From Oppiella nova (lineage: Eukaryota > Arthropoda > Arachnida > Sarcoptiformes > Oppiidae), in assembly GCA_905397405.1 (NCBI GenBank), contig CAJPVJ010000579.1, forward strand, positions 1 to 22,800: a stretch of 22,800 nt of DNA, read 5' to 3'. The notes beneath the pieces are model-generated. The model was given only the letters and a program-made list of their open reading frames with translations, was not told the origin of the DNA and searched no databases. Both the position numbers and the translations under genes were made by a program. Positions 10,801-21,244 of the stretch are shown piece after piece (position 1 is the stretch's first letter; each line of letters opens with the position of its first letter).

Positions 10801-13242
10801 CAAATAATACATTCATTCGTTTGAACGATGATTGATATTAAATAATAATTAGGAATCAGTTCTTAATAATTTTAATCAATTTAAATACTCTCACACTTAC
10901 GTTATTTGCACCGTTAGGATGCACTGAAGGGCTCAACGAATCACTTAAGCTGTTGACAACGTCGAGGTCGTCGGTCGAAGTGCTCGCCTCAACCATTACT
11001 CTCAAACTATTGCTCAATCCATTGACACTCTCATCCTTTGTGTCAATCATAATGTCATTCATATTATGGCCAAAAGGCTGTCCCAACTCATGAGCTGTAA
11101 GTAGAGGTGGCTGTGAAGAGAGGTTTATATTGTCAGCAGAATATTCATAGTATGGTATGATATGCGGCGGTTGCGATACCATTGGTCTCATCACGTATTG
11201 CTCTTCCGATTCATTCATTTGGTTGGCTTTCAGTTCACTATTTAATGGATTCTCGAGGACTGGACTAAACATGCAATCAGTGTTGAGAGAGGACTGCGAA
11301 TGGGGTGTCGACTGAGTGGATGTTGACGAACAGTTAGCACTCAGAAAGTGAGTTGAGTGGGGGCTTGAGGTATGGTTTACTTCTTGCGATTTAATCAATT
11401 CCATGTCTGAAATGTTGGAGTCGTTGAGTGAAAAGTGTGCGAAATATTCACAACTAGTTTGAGAGTTTGGTTGAGTGCAGGACGAGACACGAGACTTCTG
11501 GTCATTGAGTTTTGCATACGAATGGTTCAGAAGGTGCGGCGGAACTGACGACTCATTTGCTCTCTTTTTGCGTTTCTTTTCCTTTTGCTTATCCGAAGAA
11601 GAGTTGAGATTCTGATGCAATCGATGAATGGTTTCGGAAATAGTCGGCGGTTTAGGCATCGAAGAGATGGTGTCTGCACTGATCGATGATATACTCGGCG
11701 CTGATATTAAACCATTCATGAGATCTGATTCATCGGAATTCTCGAACATCTTTCGGGCGGCTTTTGTCGGAGGAGTCCATTGAGGCCCACATTCATCGTC
11801 ACAATCATCACTATTATACTCTTCAGTATCAGAGGAGAAGTCCTTTTTGTGCGGCGGATGGCGTTTGTGTTTATTACTACACATTAACAATACATATACT
11901 GTTATACAGTAATCAACATTTACAGTCAATTCTAAGTAACTTACAATTTGGACATAATATCCCTTTCGTAATGGGAGGGCGCGGGTGCGGCGCATACATG
12001 ACTCGGATCTTTAGGGTCGGGTCCGATGTCCTTCCCGTGCAGCCACATGTCATACCTGTCCGGCTGGAACTTCCTCACGAATGCTTCCATATTGATCTGA
12101 ACCGAATCCGATCGGCAGAGACACTGTATTGAGACAAACAGATAATGAGATGCAATGATAGTAACTCGTGAATAGTCGGAGCCCTACCCGTACGGCGCGT
12201 TTGCCAAACTCGACCCAACGCGGGAGTGCAAAGTTGGTGGACTCGGCGCAGTTGTATCCATGGTTATATCCCGCGTGATATGAATAGGGAAACGTAATCA
12301 TAAACTCTCCCTCCTCTTGAGTAATCTTACTGAATGGTATCGAATACTTCTTCAGCACTTGAGGCGAGATTAGAGTCATTTTGTGGCGAAGAAATGCCGG
12401 ACACTGTTTGCAACTGTTGGGGAAGAATCCTATCATACAATTGAGACATCATTACTGATAAGTGGTTCACAATTCAAGTCTGTTATCTGCAAAATAGACA
12501 AACCATTGGCCAGTCGTTCGAGTCGTTTGCCGTGTTCTGGAGGTATGCAATACCAGGACTTGGGAGCACCGAAATGGAGATAATTGATGGAATACAGGTC
12601 CATATCCTCCGTATGCCACGCGAACGTGGACTTCCACATCCCGAAGTAGAGGTAAGCCGTGTTCACACCCATTATCTTAATGCCATAACTTTCGTTAATC
12701 ATATCGAGACAAGTGTTCAGATTATTTATGTTGAACTCTTCGCAGTCCTCGTCAGTGAGAGTTCCGGAAACGTCGGCGCCATATATAGCCGGACAAAAGG
12801 TGACATTCTTCCAGTACTTGCGCTCCAAGTCTTCGTAATCGAAATACGTTGGGGTCTTGTATTTGGCAGAAGTGGCCATTTTTGCGAAGTCCTTGATGTG
12901 CATCGCCTTCTTCTGGATGTTGTACTGCTGGTAGAGTCCCTGTCCTCCCTGTACGACCTGCTGTATCGGCGCCTTTATCGTCAAATCGATGTCATCGTAA
13001 CCATTCTTCCGGGGCTTCCATTCCGGCGGAGGAATGATCTGAACATAGCATCCAAACCATTAGTACTGCTATTCATGTCATGGAGACAGTCGAGTGATGC
13101 CTACCTTTGCGAGACCTGCTTTGTAGGCGCCCTGACTCTCCATATACTCGAGGTATTTGGAGAAGTCCTTCATCTCATCGATCTTCGGCCTGAAGACCAT
13201 AATTCTCGGGGCATTCGTAGAGCTGTTGTCCGTTAACCCCAT
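7896..13242 (-). CDS. Kdm4: KDM4/JMJD2-family histone H3 lysine demethylase
   Basis: Known family members are nuclear Fe(II)/2-oxoglutarate enzymes that demethylate H3K9me3/me2 and H3K36me3/me2. Coding exons are 13242-13105, 13038-12504, 12429-12188, 12123-11945, 11876-10901, 9420-9081, 9017-8734, 8670-8293, 8226-8020 and 7952-7896: 3336 nt, 1111 aa. JmjN begins near residue 13. JmjC has iron ligands H188, E190 and H276, 2OG residues Y132, N198 and K206, and zinc ligands C234, H240, C306 and C308, all at the same numbers as human KDM4A. A disordered Ser/Asp-rich linker (365-690) includes a basic [10 protein letters not shown] stretch (461-470), a likely nuclear signal. A PHD (~734-850), an extended PHD to ~950 and two Tudor domains (~972-1093) follow. 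The start ATG is followed by [21 protein letters not shown], as expected for JmjN. The protein ends 18 residues after the second Tudor, much earlier than KDM4A's C-terminal tail. All active-site residues seen are intact, so I expect an active enzyme. Confidence 0.95.
9421..10900 (-). other. Long KDM4 intron (1480 nt)
   Basis: The donor NNGTAAGT at 10900 and acceptor CAG at 9421 join in phase 0. All other KDM4 introns are 63-74 nt, so this one stands out. It is AT-rich and lacks any recognisable transposon ORF. Two short open stretches on the minus strand (about 9525-9713 and 9886-9935) were tested as possible exons. The second reads [16 protein letters not shown] but ends in a phase that cannot join the next exon. 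An 11-1-11 inverted repeat lies at 10042-10064. Confidence 0.75.
10042..10064. repeat. Short inverted repeat in KDM4 intron
   Basis: The arms aaacccatgga and tccataggttt are separated by one base and pair at 10 of 11 positions. It is a small cruciform-type element without other features. Confidence 0.6.
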
Positions 13243-13877
13243 CGCTCCTAATGTGTGACAATCACTGCAAATACAAGCGACTAATTGTGCACTAATTCAC
13301 CCAAAATGCAACCAATAGTGACACCACTGTCTGTTTGGACTCAACACTCATCAGTGAATGCATTACTCGTATGACCTGTGGATCAGTTCAATGTCTTTCG
13401 GGTCACTCCTAATGACAACAACTCAAACACCACTCGTATATGACTCGCAATCTATGCGGCAGTGATTGCACTCGCAGTGAGTCGACTGTCCACTCACTCA
13501 GAGACGATATGGTAGTGAATGGATGGCTACTCGAGAGCGAGTGACCACTTCGTGGGCATACAGTCCTCGACAACAAAAGGTGTCACGACAGCCATATCAG
13601 CCATTTTGGGATACAATAGTCGCACAAACATATGAGTCGTACAGCCAATGGAGTCTCACTGTCTCTCTCTCACACTCACTCACTCACGTACGCCATGAGA
13701 CACAACAACACTCAATCACAACAAAGCGTAACGCTGTATGTGAGCGACACTCCACTCACCCTAACTGTAACTATGTTTACGAACGTGTAGTGAACGGCAC
13801 TTCCTTTTCCTTTTCGTCTCATTAATGGTCTGTTCGTCACGTTTTTGATCATTGATTATATGCACGGATAGGACGGT
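13243..13877. promoter_or_regulatory. Divergent promoter region, KDM4 and RpS11
   Basis: KDM4 starts leftward at 13242 and RpS11 rightward at 13878, so this 635-bp segment must drive both, including their 5' UTRs. It is less AT-rich than the spacers and full of GAGTG/CACTC and CACTCACTCACTC strings (notably 13664-13687). A TTAG directly upstream of the KDM4 ATG (13250-13253, minus strand) could be an acceptor for a noncoding first exon. I see no TATA box at a convincing position. Confidence 0.55.
13800..13818 (+). promoter_or_regulatory. 5'TOP-like pyrimidine tract of RpS11
   Basis: CTTCCTTTTCCTTTTCGTC is an almost pure pyrimidine tract beginning with C, 78 nt upstream of the RpS11 ATG. Ribosomal protein mRNAs in animals typically start with such a terminal oligopyrimidine tract, which gives TOR-dependent translational control. 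This places the likely RpS11 transcription start at about 13800. Confidence 0.65.
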
Positions 13878-14676
<799 letters not shown>

Positions 14677-14694
14677 TGAATTAAATGTTTTGAA

Positions 14695-14722
14695 AATAAA
14701 TTAAAAGTTTTGATTAAATAAA
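14695..14722 (+). terminator. RpS11 polyadenylation signals
   Basis: AATAAA occurs at 14695-14700 and again at 14717-14722, 19 and 41 nt after the RpS11 stop codon. The short 3' UTR fits a ribosomal protein gene. Confidence 0.75.
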
Positions 14723-15084
14723 TGATGGCTTGTATTGATTAGTTGTGTGGACGGCAGGGGTCGTGGGTGTGCTGTGGGGGCGGCAGTAGTGATGCAATGG
14801 GTGTTGATGTGTGACGTAATTGTTGTGATGTGTTGTTTGCCACGTATTCATGAGCCCACTGTACACCACTGTACAGTTGTATTATATAATAGTGTACAGT
14901 ATTATAGTTATAGTGACTGTATGTGTGTTTGACATTTTGTCACATCAACACACTCTGACACTCGGCTATACCACGCACTGTGGACCCTCACACGAGTGCC
15001 GTCACATCGGTGTCCATATAGTAGTCGTAATAGTGTTGAAGTGGTGGTCAGTCGTGTCCCGTACGGTCAGTGGGAGTGTTGGCG
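14723..15084 (+). promoter_or_regulatory. RpS11-FNDC3 intergenic region
   Basis: This 362-bp stretch separates the RpS11 poly(A) signals from the proposed FNDC3 start. It is GT-rich on the plus strand and contains a palindromic ACTGTACAGT at 14868-14877 and a TATATAA at 14884-14890. It probably holds the FNDC3 promoter and 5' UTR. The open frames here (14735-14932, 14850-15107) have no recognisable product. Confidence 0.45.
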
Positions 15085-18000
15085 ATGTGTGGGTCAGACA
15101 TACCTAACCGTAAGTCAAAGCGTGTGAACAGTGTTTAGTCTATAGACAGATCTATGATAGGCTTATGTGTTATATTAGCGCAACAGCTGTTATAATAACT
15201 TCCTGTCATTTAATAATTCAATTATTATTACTATTATTACTATTTATATAACAACTAATTAAAGCGATATTTCACTAATCAGTTGCTGACATAACATTTC
15301 CACTCATTATAACAGCTTTTGTTTCATACAATTCATTTGTTTCACTTGTGCTCTGCTCTGCATTTAAGCCTATCTCTCATTACATGCAAATCATATCAAA
15401 TCAAATGAAATGTGTTTTAATTGAGGAAATCATGTCTCGCAAAGTGTTGAATCCATTTGTTGAACACATTTTGTTATTCAAGTCTTTGAAGTCAAGTATT
15501 TGTTTTGATTGACTTCACAGTCACTGACAGCTCACTCAGTATTACAGTTAGTGTTAGTATTAGAGTTACACTCAGACTATAGACTATCACTGAACTGATA
15601 ACTGATTAATCAATGATTACTGCAATTGCTATGACCGTTAGTGTGAAGTGATACTCGTTTGTTATTGTGATTACAATGACTGTTGTCATGAATGGTGTAC
15701 TAATAGATGCAATGCTATCACACTGACAGGAGTGACACAAGACATCATTAGAAGACAATCCATTGAATCCATTGAATGCGTTGATTAGACGAGCATTTGT
15801 GAACCAATTTCACCCAAATCTGCGCCAATGTTGAACTCGACAGCGTCTCCACTGTCAGGCCTGTCAGCCCTGTCAGGACCGCCTTATTTCGTCGATTTAC
15901 ATGTAAATCCGGGTAATGTTTCCGCTTTGGCCTCATTTCACTGCCACTACTCCTTGGCTGGCATTCATCTAATCGTTCAATCGTTTCATTATTAGGCGAA
16001 TCCGTTTCAATACAACTATTCGACGGCAATGAGACTATACTCCGCGGTCCGGCCACTATCACCATGATATCTCAACATACATTCCCTCCCATCCCTATGC
16101 CTGTCCAGGTATGACCATCACTACTACACTTATATCTATAAGTTTATAGTACTATCTATAAGTTTATAGTACTATCTATAAGTTTATAGTACTTCTCACT
16201 TGATGACAATTAGTATTATAATTGACACCTTGCACCTTGCTATACACCATGTAGTTTGAACACAATTAGCAATGTACTCTATATTCTAGAATATGTTTAT
16301 AGTATTAATAGTGATTTAGATAACTAGACAATTACAACATTATAGTGAACTCATTGTATGATTGTATGTGAATCTAATGGTTTGCCTTTGGGTGGTATGA
16401 CAGGTACCGCCGGGACATATGATCCAACAGATAGTTGACGAGAACGGCCAACTCCGACAGATCATACTGTCCGCTCACCCCAATGGCAACACCAACCCAT
16501 CAAACGCTGCTCTTATGCCACAACAGCAGCAACAACAACAGCAACCCTTTCCCTACTGCTGCTGTTGTAGCTATAGTTGTATGGGATCGGCACAGACAGC
16601 ACCAGTACCTCCACCGCTGCCACCGCCCCCTCCGCCTCAGCTGAGGCACAACATCCTAGCGTTTCCAACGCCACAAACTCGTCGCCGAATCAATCCAATG
16701 AACCGTACGTTTTCTCCGGCGGGTAAGCGTACGGCTCCGACCTATTTGAACAACAACTCTATAGGAAAGTCTCCCATTCGGCACAAATTGGGCTCAACAG
16801 CCGGTGCTTCAGTTGACGGCGTTTCCAAAGTGTCGTTCTCTAACACCAAACACACGACTCCTTCTGATAGCAAACCGTATGAACTGAACAGCAATCGAGT
16901 GCTCGTCGGAAGAGTGACTCCCGCAGAGAACGACTGCCTTTCCCTCTCTGACCCGAAACATGTTCTCAATAAATCCTTTGACACAATTAACAAAGAAGTG
17001 ATGGATTGCGGAATCAATAGCAAAGAACTTATCGAAAGCAATGGTTCGGTTGTATCAGCGCCACGACCTGCCCCTCCATTCTCCTATACAAGTCTGGAAG
17101 AGCACAAACAGTTGAACCATTCGATCGACTCAACCAATTGTTCTCATTTTGAATCTTCAGAAAAGCCTTCAATCCTTTTGGAAATAAATCTCTCTTCCAA
17201 TGATTCCAGAGTTCAGAACAACATTAGTGCGGATATTGTCGAAGAAGTCGATGAAGAAGAAGACGATGAATTAGAGGAATGCGACCAATCGTCCAACGAA
17301 TGTGAAAATGAGTTGAAAAATAGCGAAAATAGTTTAACGAACAATAAGAATGAGGAGCAGATGGTGGAGCCGTCGCCAACCATTGAACAACTGTCGTCTC
17401 AAACACACGAAGAATCTCTTATTAGCGCCGAATTGGAAGACAAGTCTAATGAGAATTTGTCTGAAGATAGCGATCAAACGATTGACAAAAACTCTAATGA
17501 ATTTAGGAATACTCTGAATGACATTCAATCGATGAACTCTTGCATATCGTATGTAATGCAAGACAATCCCAATGAAGAGATGATTAAGATTGAGACAACG
17601 GAACCCTCTCTGAGTCGCTGTCAATCGCTGGCCAATCACTTCCATACGGACACAATCTATAGTATTAATCAAACCGAATGCCAATTAAACAAAACCGAAG
17701 ACATCGGTGTCGTCGAGGAAATGGATTATTCCATTGAGTCTTCGGATGAGAATCAGACAAAAGAAAGTATTAATAGTTTAACGAAATTAAGTGATGACGA
17801 GAACGAGGAAATGAACGCCAAAAATACGTTAGCGTCGGAAGGGGTGCCGGTGTTGCAGAGGTCTCCCAAGCATTTACTGCCTCAGCTCGAGCTCCTAAAT
17901 CTCACCTATACTTCATTGACTGCCAACACCGTTAAGTTAAAGTGGGCGCACTCGGAGCCCCAACCCTCAGGCGAGAACCTGTACGCCAAACACTATGTGG

Positions 18001-18500
18001 TCGAGATGTTGCTGAACAAGTGCAGCAATGGTGGCACCGGTGAGTCAGGACAGGTGGGCGGTGGCACGGGTGGGTCCGGGTCGGGGCCCAACAGTCGGAT
18101 CGTATATCAGGGCCACTGTGCGAACTGTCGCGTATCGCACCTGTCGTCTCAACAACAGTATTCGTTTCGAGTCCGCACAACAAGTGAAGAGCATCTGGTG
18201 GTGAGTAATGTGCTGACGATCACCACTCCCGAACAGCAGCCAATCAACAACAAGTACGGCAAGAAGAGTCGTCGCGAACTACTTCAGCAACAGATCCAAC
18301 AACAACAACATCAGATCCATCAGCAGCAGCTGCTTCTCCAACAGCAACAACTGCAACAACAGTCGCAGACGCGGGTCACCGATAAGACCGAGCCCACCAT
18401 CAGCTCTGACCAGAGGTGTGCAATACTTCTCCTTTTGCTGTTCACTCTTTTCGCTCTTATTGTCGCGGTTCTCATCCAACAATTATTGTCTGATAACTGA
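15085..18500 (+). CDS. FNDC3-family protein with a single FN3 domain
   Basis: FNDC3 proteins are tail-anchored ER/Golgi-type membrane proteins that carry nine FN3 domains in vertebrates. Here exons 15085-15109, 15996-16108 and 16404-18500 give 2235 nt (744 aa). Exon 1 (MCGSDIPN) is less certain: it was chosen for its strong GTAAGT donor, phase match and lack of upstream in-frame ATG. Residues ~10-75 match the FNDC3 N-terminus, including VPPGHMIQQIVDENGQLRQI. Then come poly-Q (86-93), a cysteine cluster YCCCCSYSC, a proline run (114-124), and a long Ser/Asn/Glu-rich disordered region with an acidic core (~322-349). One FN3 domain follows (~540-656), with a Gly-rich insert (~587-608). A Q-rich segment (674-701) leads to a hydrophobic helix AILLLLLFTLFALIVAVLIQ (~719-738), preceded by SSDQRC as in FNDC3 (SDEQC). 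The single 2-kb exon is open throughout, so the missing FN3 domains are not hidden in frame. Confidence 0.85.
16134..16193. repeat. 20-bp minisatellite, three perfect copies
   Basis: The unit atctataagtttatagtact repeats exactly three times in the second FNDC3 intron. Each unit contains CTATAA-GT-TTATAG, a perfect 6-bp hairpin with a 2-nt loop. Confidence 0.95.
18285..18368 (+). repeat. CAG/CAA glutamine-coding tract
   Basis: This mixed CAG/CAA tract lies in frame in FNDC3 and encodes a Q/L/H-rich helix-prone segment between the FN3 domain and the membrane anchor. A second, shorter tract (about 16521-16544) encodes eight Gln near the N-terminus. Interruption by CAA suggests moderate repeat stability. 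Confidence 0.8.
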
Positions 18501-19213
18501 TAACTGATAACCGATTAATCAAATCTAAATCTAATTCTTAATACAAATCATGTTTTATTCGGATTTACAGAATATTTATTCAAAATTTTATGAATTCTTA
18601 TATTTTTGTGAAAAAGTAAATATAAAAAATATAAATATATATTAAATATAAATTATATTATTGTTGTGCTGTAACTGCAATATTCTGTTTATATAAAATG
18701 CTATGTTTTTTAATTGTCCTATTTTTTAATTATATATTATAATTATTACTTTTTATTATTATTAATATTATTCATGCTTTTTATGTTTCAAATAATTGAC
18801 AAATCGTTATAAAAATTTTTAGTTCATTTATAATCAATTGATTTTTTACTGATTTAATTTTTTAAATAATTTATTTATTTGTTTTTTAATTTATTTAATT
18901 AATATTTTAAATTCAATTTATAATTCAATTATTTACTGTTAATTACAATCAAATATATCAATGCATTAGAAGAAAAGCATTCATTCTTTCAATTTCTTAC
19001 ATTTATTTCTAAATAACTGAGATTCACATCAGAATCACATTTATTACATCTAAACCCATATCACTGGTCATGAGAATAGAGTGACCATCAGATTCATGAC
19101 CACATCAACATTGTCTAGAATTTTAGTTTAATTGGGCGAACAGGGGGGAGGGGGCAACCTTTCTTTTGTTAGATACTCCCATAAAATGACTTATTCCACA
19201 AAACCTAACCCCC

Positions 19214-19249
19214 ACTCACTTTATTCATTAGGGATTGAATAAGGTGGGT
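19214..19249 (+). other. 14-bp hairpin with 8-nt loop
   Basis: Bases 19214-19227 (actcactttattca) pair with 19236-19249 (tgaataaggtgggt): 12 Watson-Crick and 2 G-U pairs around the loop ttagggat. The G-U pairs would only be stable in plus-strand RNA. It lies ~710 nt beyond the FNDC3 stop, so could be in a long 3' UTR or be chance. Confidence 0.4.
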
Positions 19250-20353
19250 TTAAGTACCATGACACTATTTGATAATATTATGTTATAAGATTAATCGTAC
19301 CATTGAGAAAGCTGTGGTCAACTTACGACAGAGTAAAGTAGGCATACTTAAGGGACGACTTAACACAGTATTTACAGTTTAGCTCTAATAAGATTGGCTT
19401 ATTTTATTATAACTTACAAGTCAATATTATTATAAATATATGATACAGTAATATACATGCTATATATACAGCACTGTACAGCTTTTTTACGCTTAATTGA
19501 CTGGAAATTCTAAATGTAAGTCATGTATGCAAACAACAACTGATTTCATTATAGTAAGAGTTGCTATACTGTACTGTACTTATGGACCGGAATTGCTCTG
19601 CAATTGGCACTCGTAACTGGAATTTAGTATTAATATTGCGATTTGTATCCATATGGAATATCCTAGGTAAACTATCTAAACTATTCTTACCATACTTAGC
19701 ACTTACATCAGACTTAAATAAATAAGCATATAAATAATATTTTAAATTGTAAGGATTTAAACAAATTATCTTACAATTAAACAAATTACTTACAAAATAA
19801 AATATCTGTTTTATGGATTTAAAATTTTCAGTATACGTAATATTTAATATTACCAAGATATACAAAGATATACCAAGATGTACTGTAGACAAATCTAAAT
19901 GTATGAACTACAGTATATTCTAATTTTTATGAAACTTTTCTTTATAATAAATATTTATAAGCAAACATTTTAGATTTAATTAAATAAGTATAATAAAAAC
20001 CTACAAAATATATGCCAAATAATGTATTATAATAAATACTGTTAGATACTGTCAGGTTTAGATGTTATCATATGTTTAATTCAGGCAATTGTCACATAAA
20101 ATTATATAAAAACAATTGAAATTAACTTAAGGCATATGATAAATGTCACGCATTGAATATTTTTCATAATACAATATCAACACTTAGTTATTATATTTTA
20201 TTTAAATTAATTAATTATCCAGTAAATATAATATTAACGGAATTCCTATTTTCAAGGATATAATTATTTATATTCAATTAACTTATTTCAATTTTTATTT
20301 TACATTTTTCATTTTTATATTATACTTTGTACTAAAATATATTTCTAATTATT

Positions 20354-20609
20354 ATTCTATAATTTAATGAGTATAATTTATTATACATTATAGATCCAAT
20401 GTCATTTCGGTTCCATGATTCATATAAGGGACACTTTCATTTAAAGTTTTATATTAATTTAAGGATTATATAGAACTGTTAATTCTATAATTTAATGAGT
20501 ATAATTTATTATACATTATAGATCCAATGTCATTTCGGTTCCATGATTCATATAAGGGACACTTTCATTTAAAGTTTTATATTAATTTAAGGATTATATA
20601 GAACTGTTA
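20354..20609. repeat. Perfect tandem duplication, 128-bp unit (A)
   Basis: Copy 1 is 20354-20481 and copy 2 is 20482-20609. They are identical by eye, from attctataatttaatgag to gaactgtta. There is no coding potential. The same 128-bp period appears in an unrelated duplication 263 bp further on. Confidence 0.95.
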
Positions 20610-20872
20610 AAAATGTGTAGACATCTGTAAAGATTTTTTTAACAATGTAGAATCTAAATTATAGATACTTTTATTAATGAAGAATTTAGAGAATATTCTA
20701 TGCCGTGTATTTTTGTGAATTTATAATTTAGCGGTTATAAATATTGATTAGATTTTATAAATATTTTTTATTTATAATAGACCCAAAATTTGTATTTAAA
20801 CAATTTTGTGATTATTTTCGATTTATTTGAGTTTTCTTTGCAATTAAGGTTACAATAATTTCAAATGATATT

Positions 20873-21128
20873 TATATTAAACAAAGCACCTATTAATTTA
20901 CCATAAATAACCTATTTTGACAAATAATTTTTAATTAGTTCAGTTTATTAATTTTTAAAAATACTGCAATTTTATAGATTAAAGCTTTGGACAAACGTTA
21001 TATATTAAACAAAGCACCTATTAATTTACCATAAATAACCTATTTTGACAAATAATTTTTAATTAGTTCAGTTTATTAATTTTTAAAAATACTGCAATTT
21101 TATAGATTAAAGCTTTGGACAAACGTTA
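20873..21128. repeat. Perfect tandem duplication, 128-bp unit (B)
   Basis: Copy 1 is 20873-21000 and copy 2 is 21001-21128, identical by eye, from tatattaaacaaagcacc to gacaaacgtta. The unit is unrelated in sequence to unit A apart from its final gtta. Confidence 0.95.
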
Positions 21129-21244
21129 ATACTAATAGTTTATAAAATGTTAACTAAATATAATATAAATGTTTAACATATAGACAATTGATAATTGCAC
21201 TCAAATTGAACACATTTTCTATTGAATTGATTGAATATTAGGTC

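Larger units (their letters stand above)
18501..21244. other. AT-rich intergenic spacer, FNDC3 to IMPase
   Basis: These 2.7 kb lie between two convergent genes, so both 3' UTRs fall here. I see no gene. There is no AATAAA in the first ~500 nt; ATTAAA at 18641-18646 is the best FNDC3 poly(A) candidate. For the IMPase a minus-strand AATAAA lies at 21072-21077, inside a duplicated segment. The spacer also holds a G-run (19134-19154), a hairpin (19214-19249) and two 128-bp tandem duplications. The 123-codon open frame at 19521-19892 (minus) is low-complexity and not credible as a gene. Confidence 0.65.

Noticed and set aside
12532-13236. 234-codon plus-strand open frame
   Set aside because: It is the antisense shadow of the highly conserved KDM4 JmjN/JmjC exons.
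15748-16065. 105-codon minus-strand open frame
   Set aside because: It overlaps FNDC3 exon 2 in antisense and shows no family resemblance.
19521-19892. 123-codon minus-strand open frame in the spacer
   Set aside because: It is Ile/Tyr/Asn/Lys-rich, as expected from random AT-rich sequence, with no recognisable motif.
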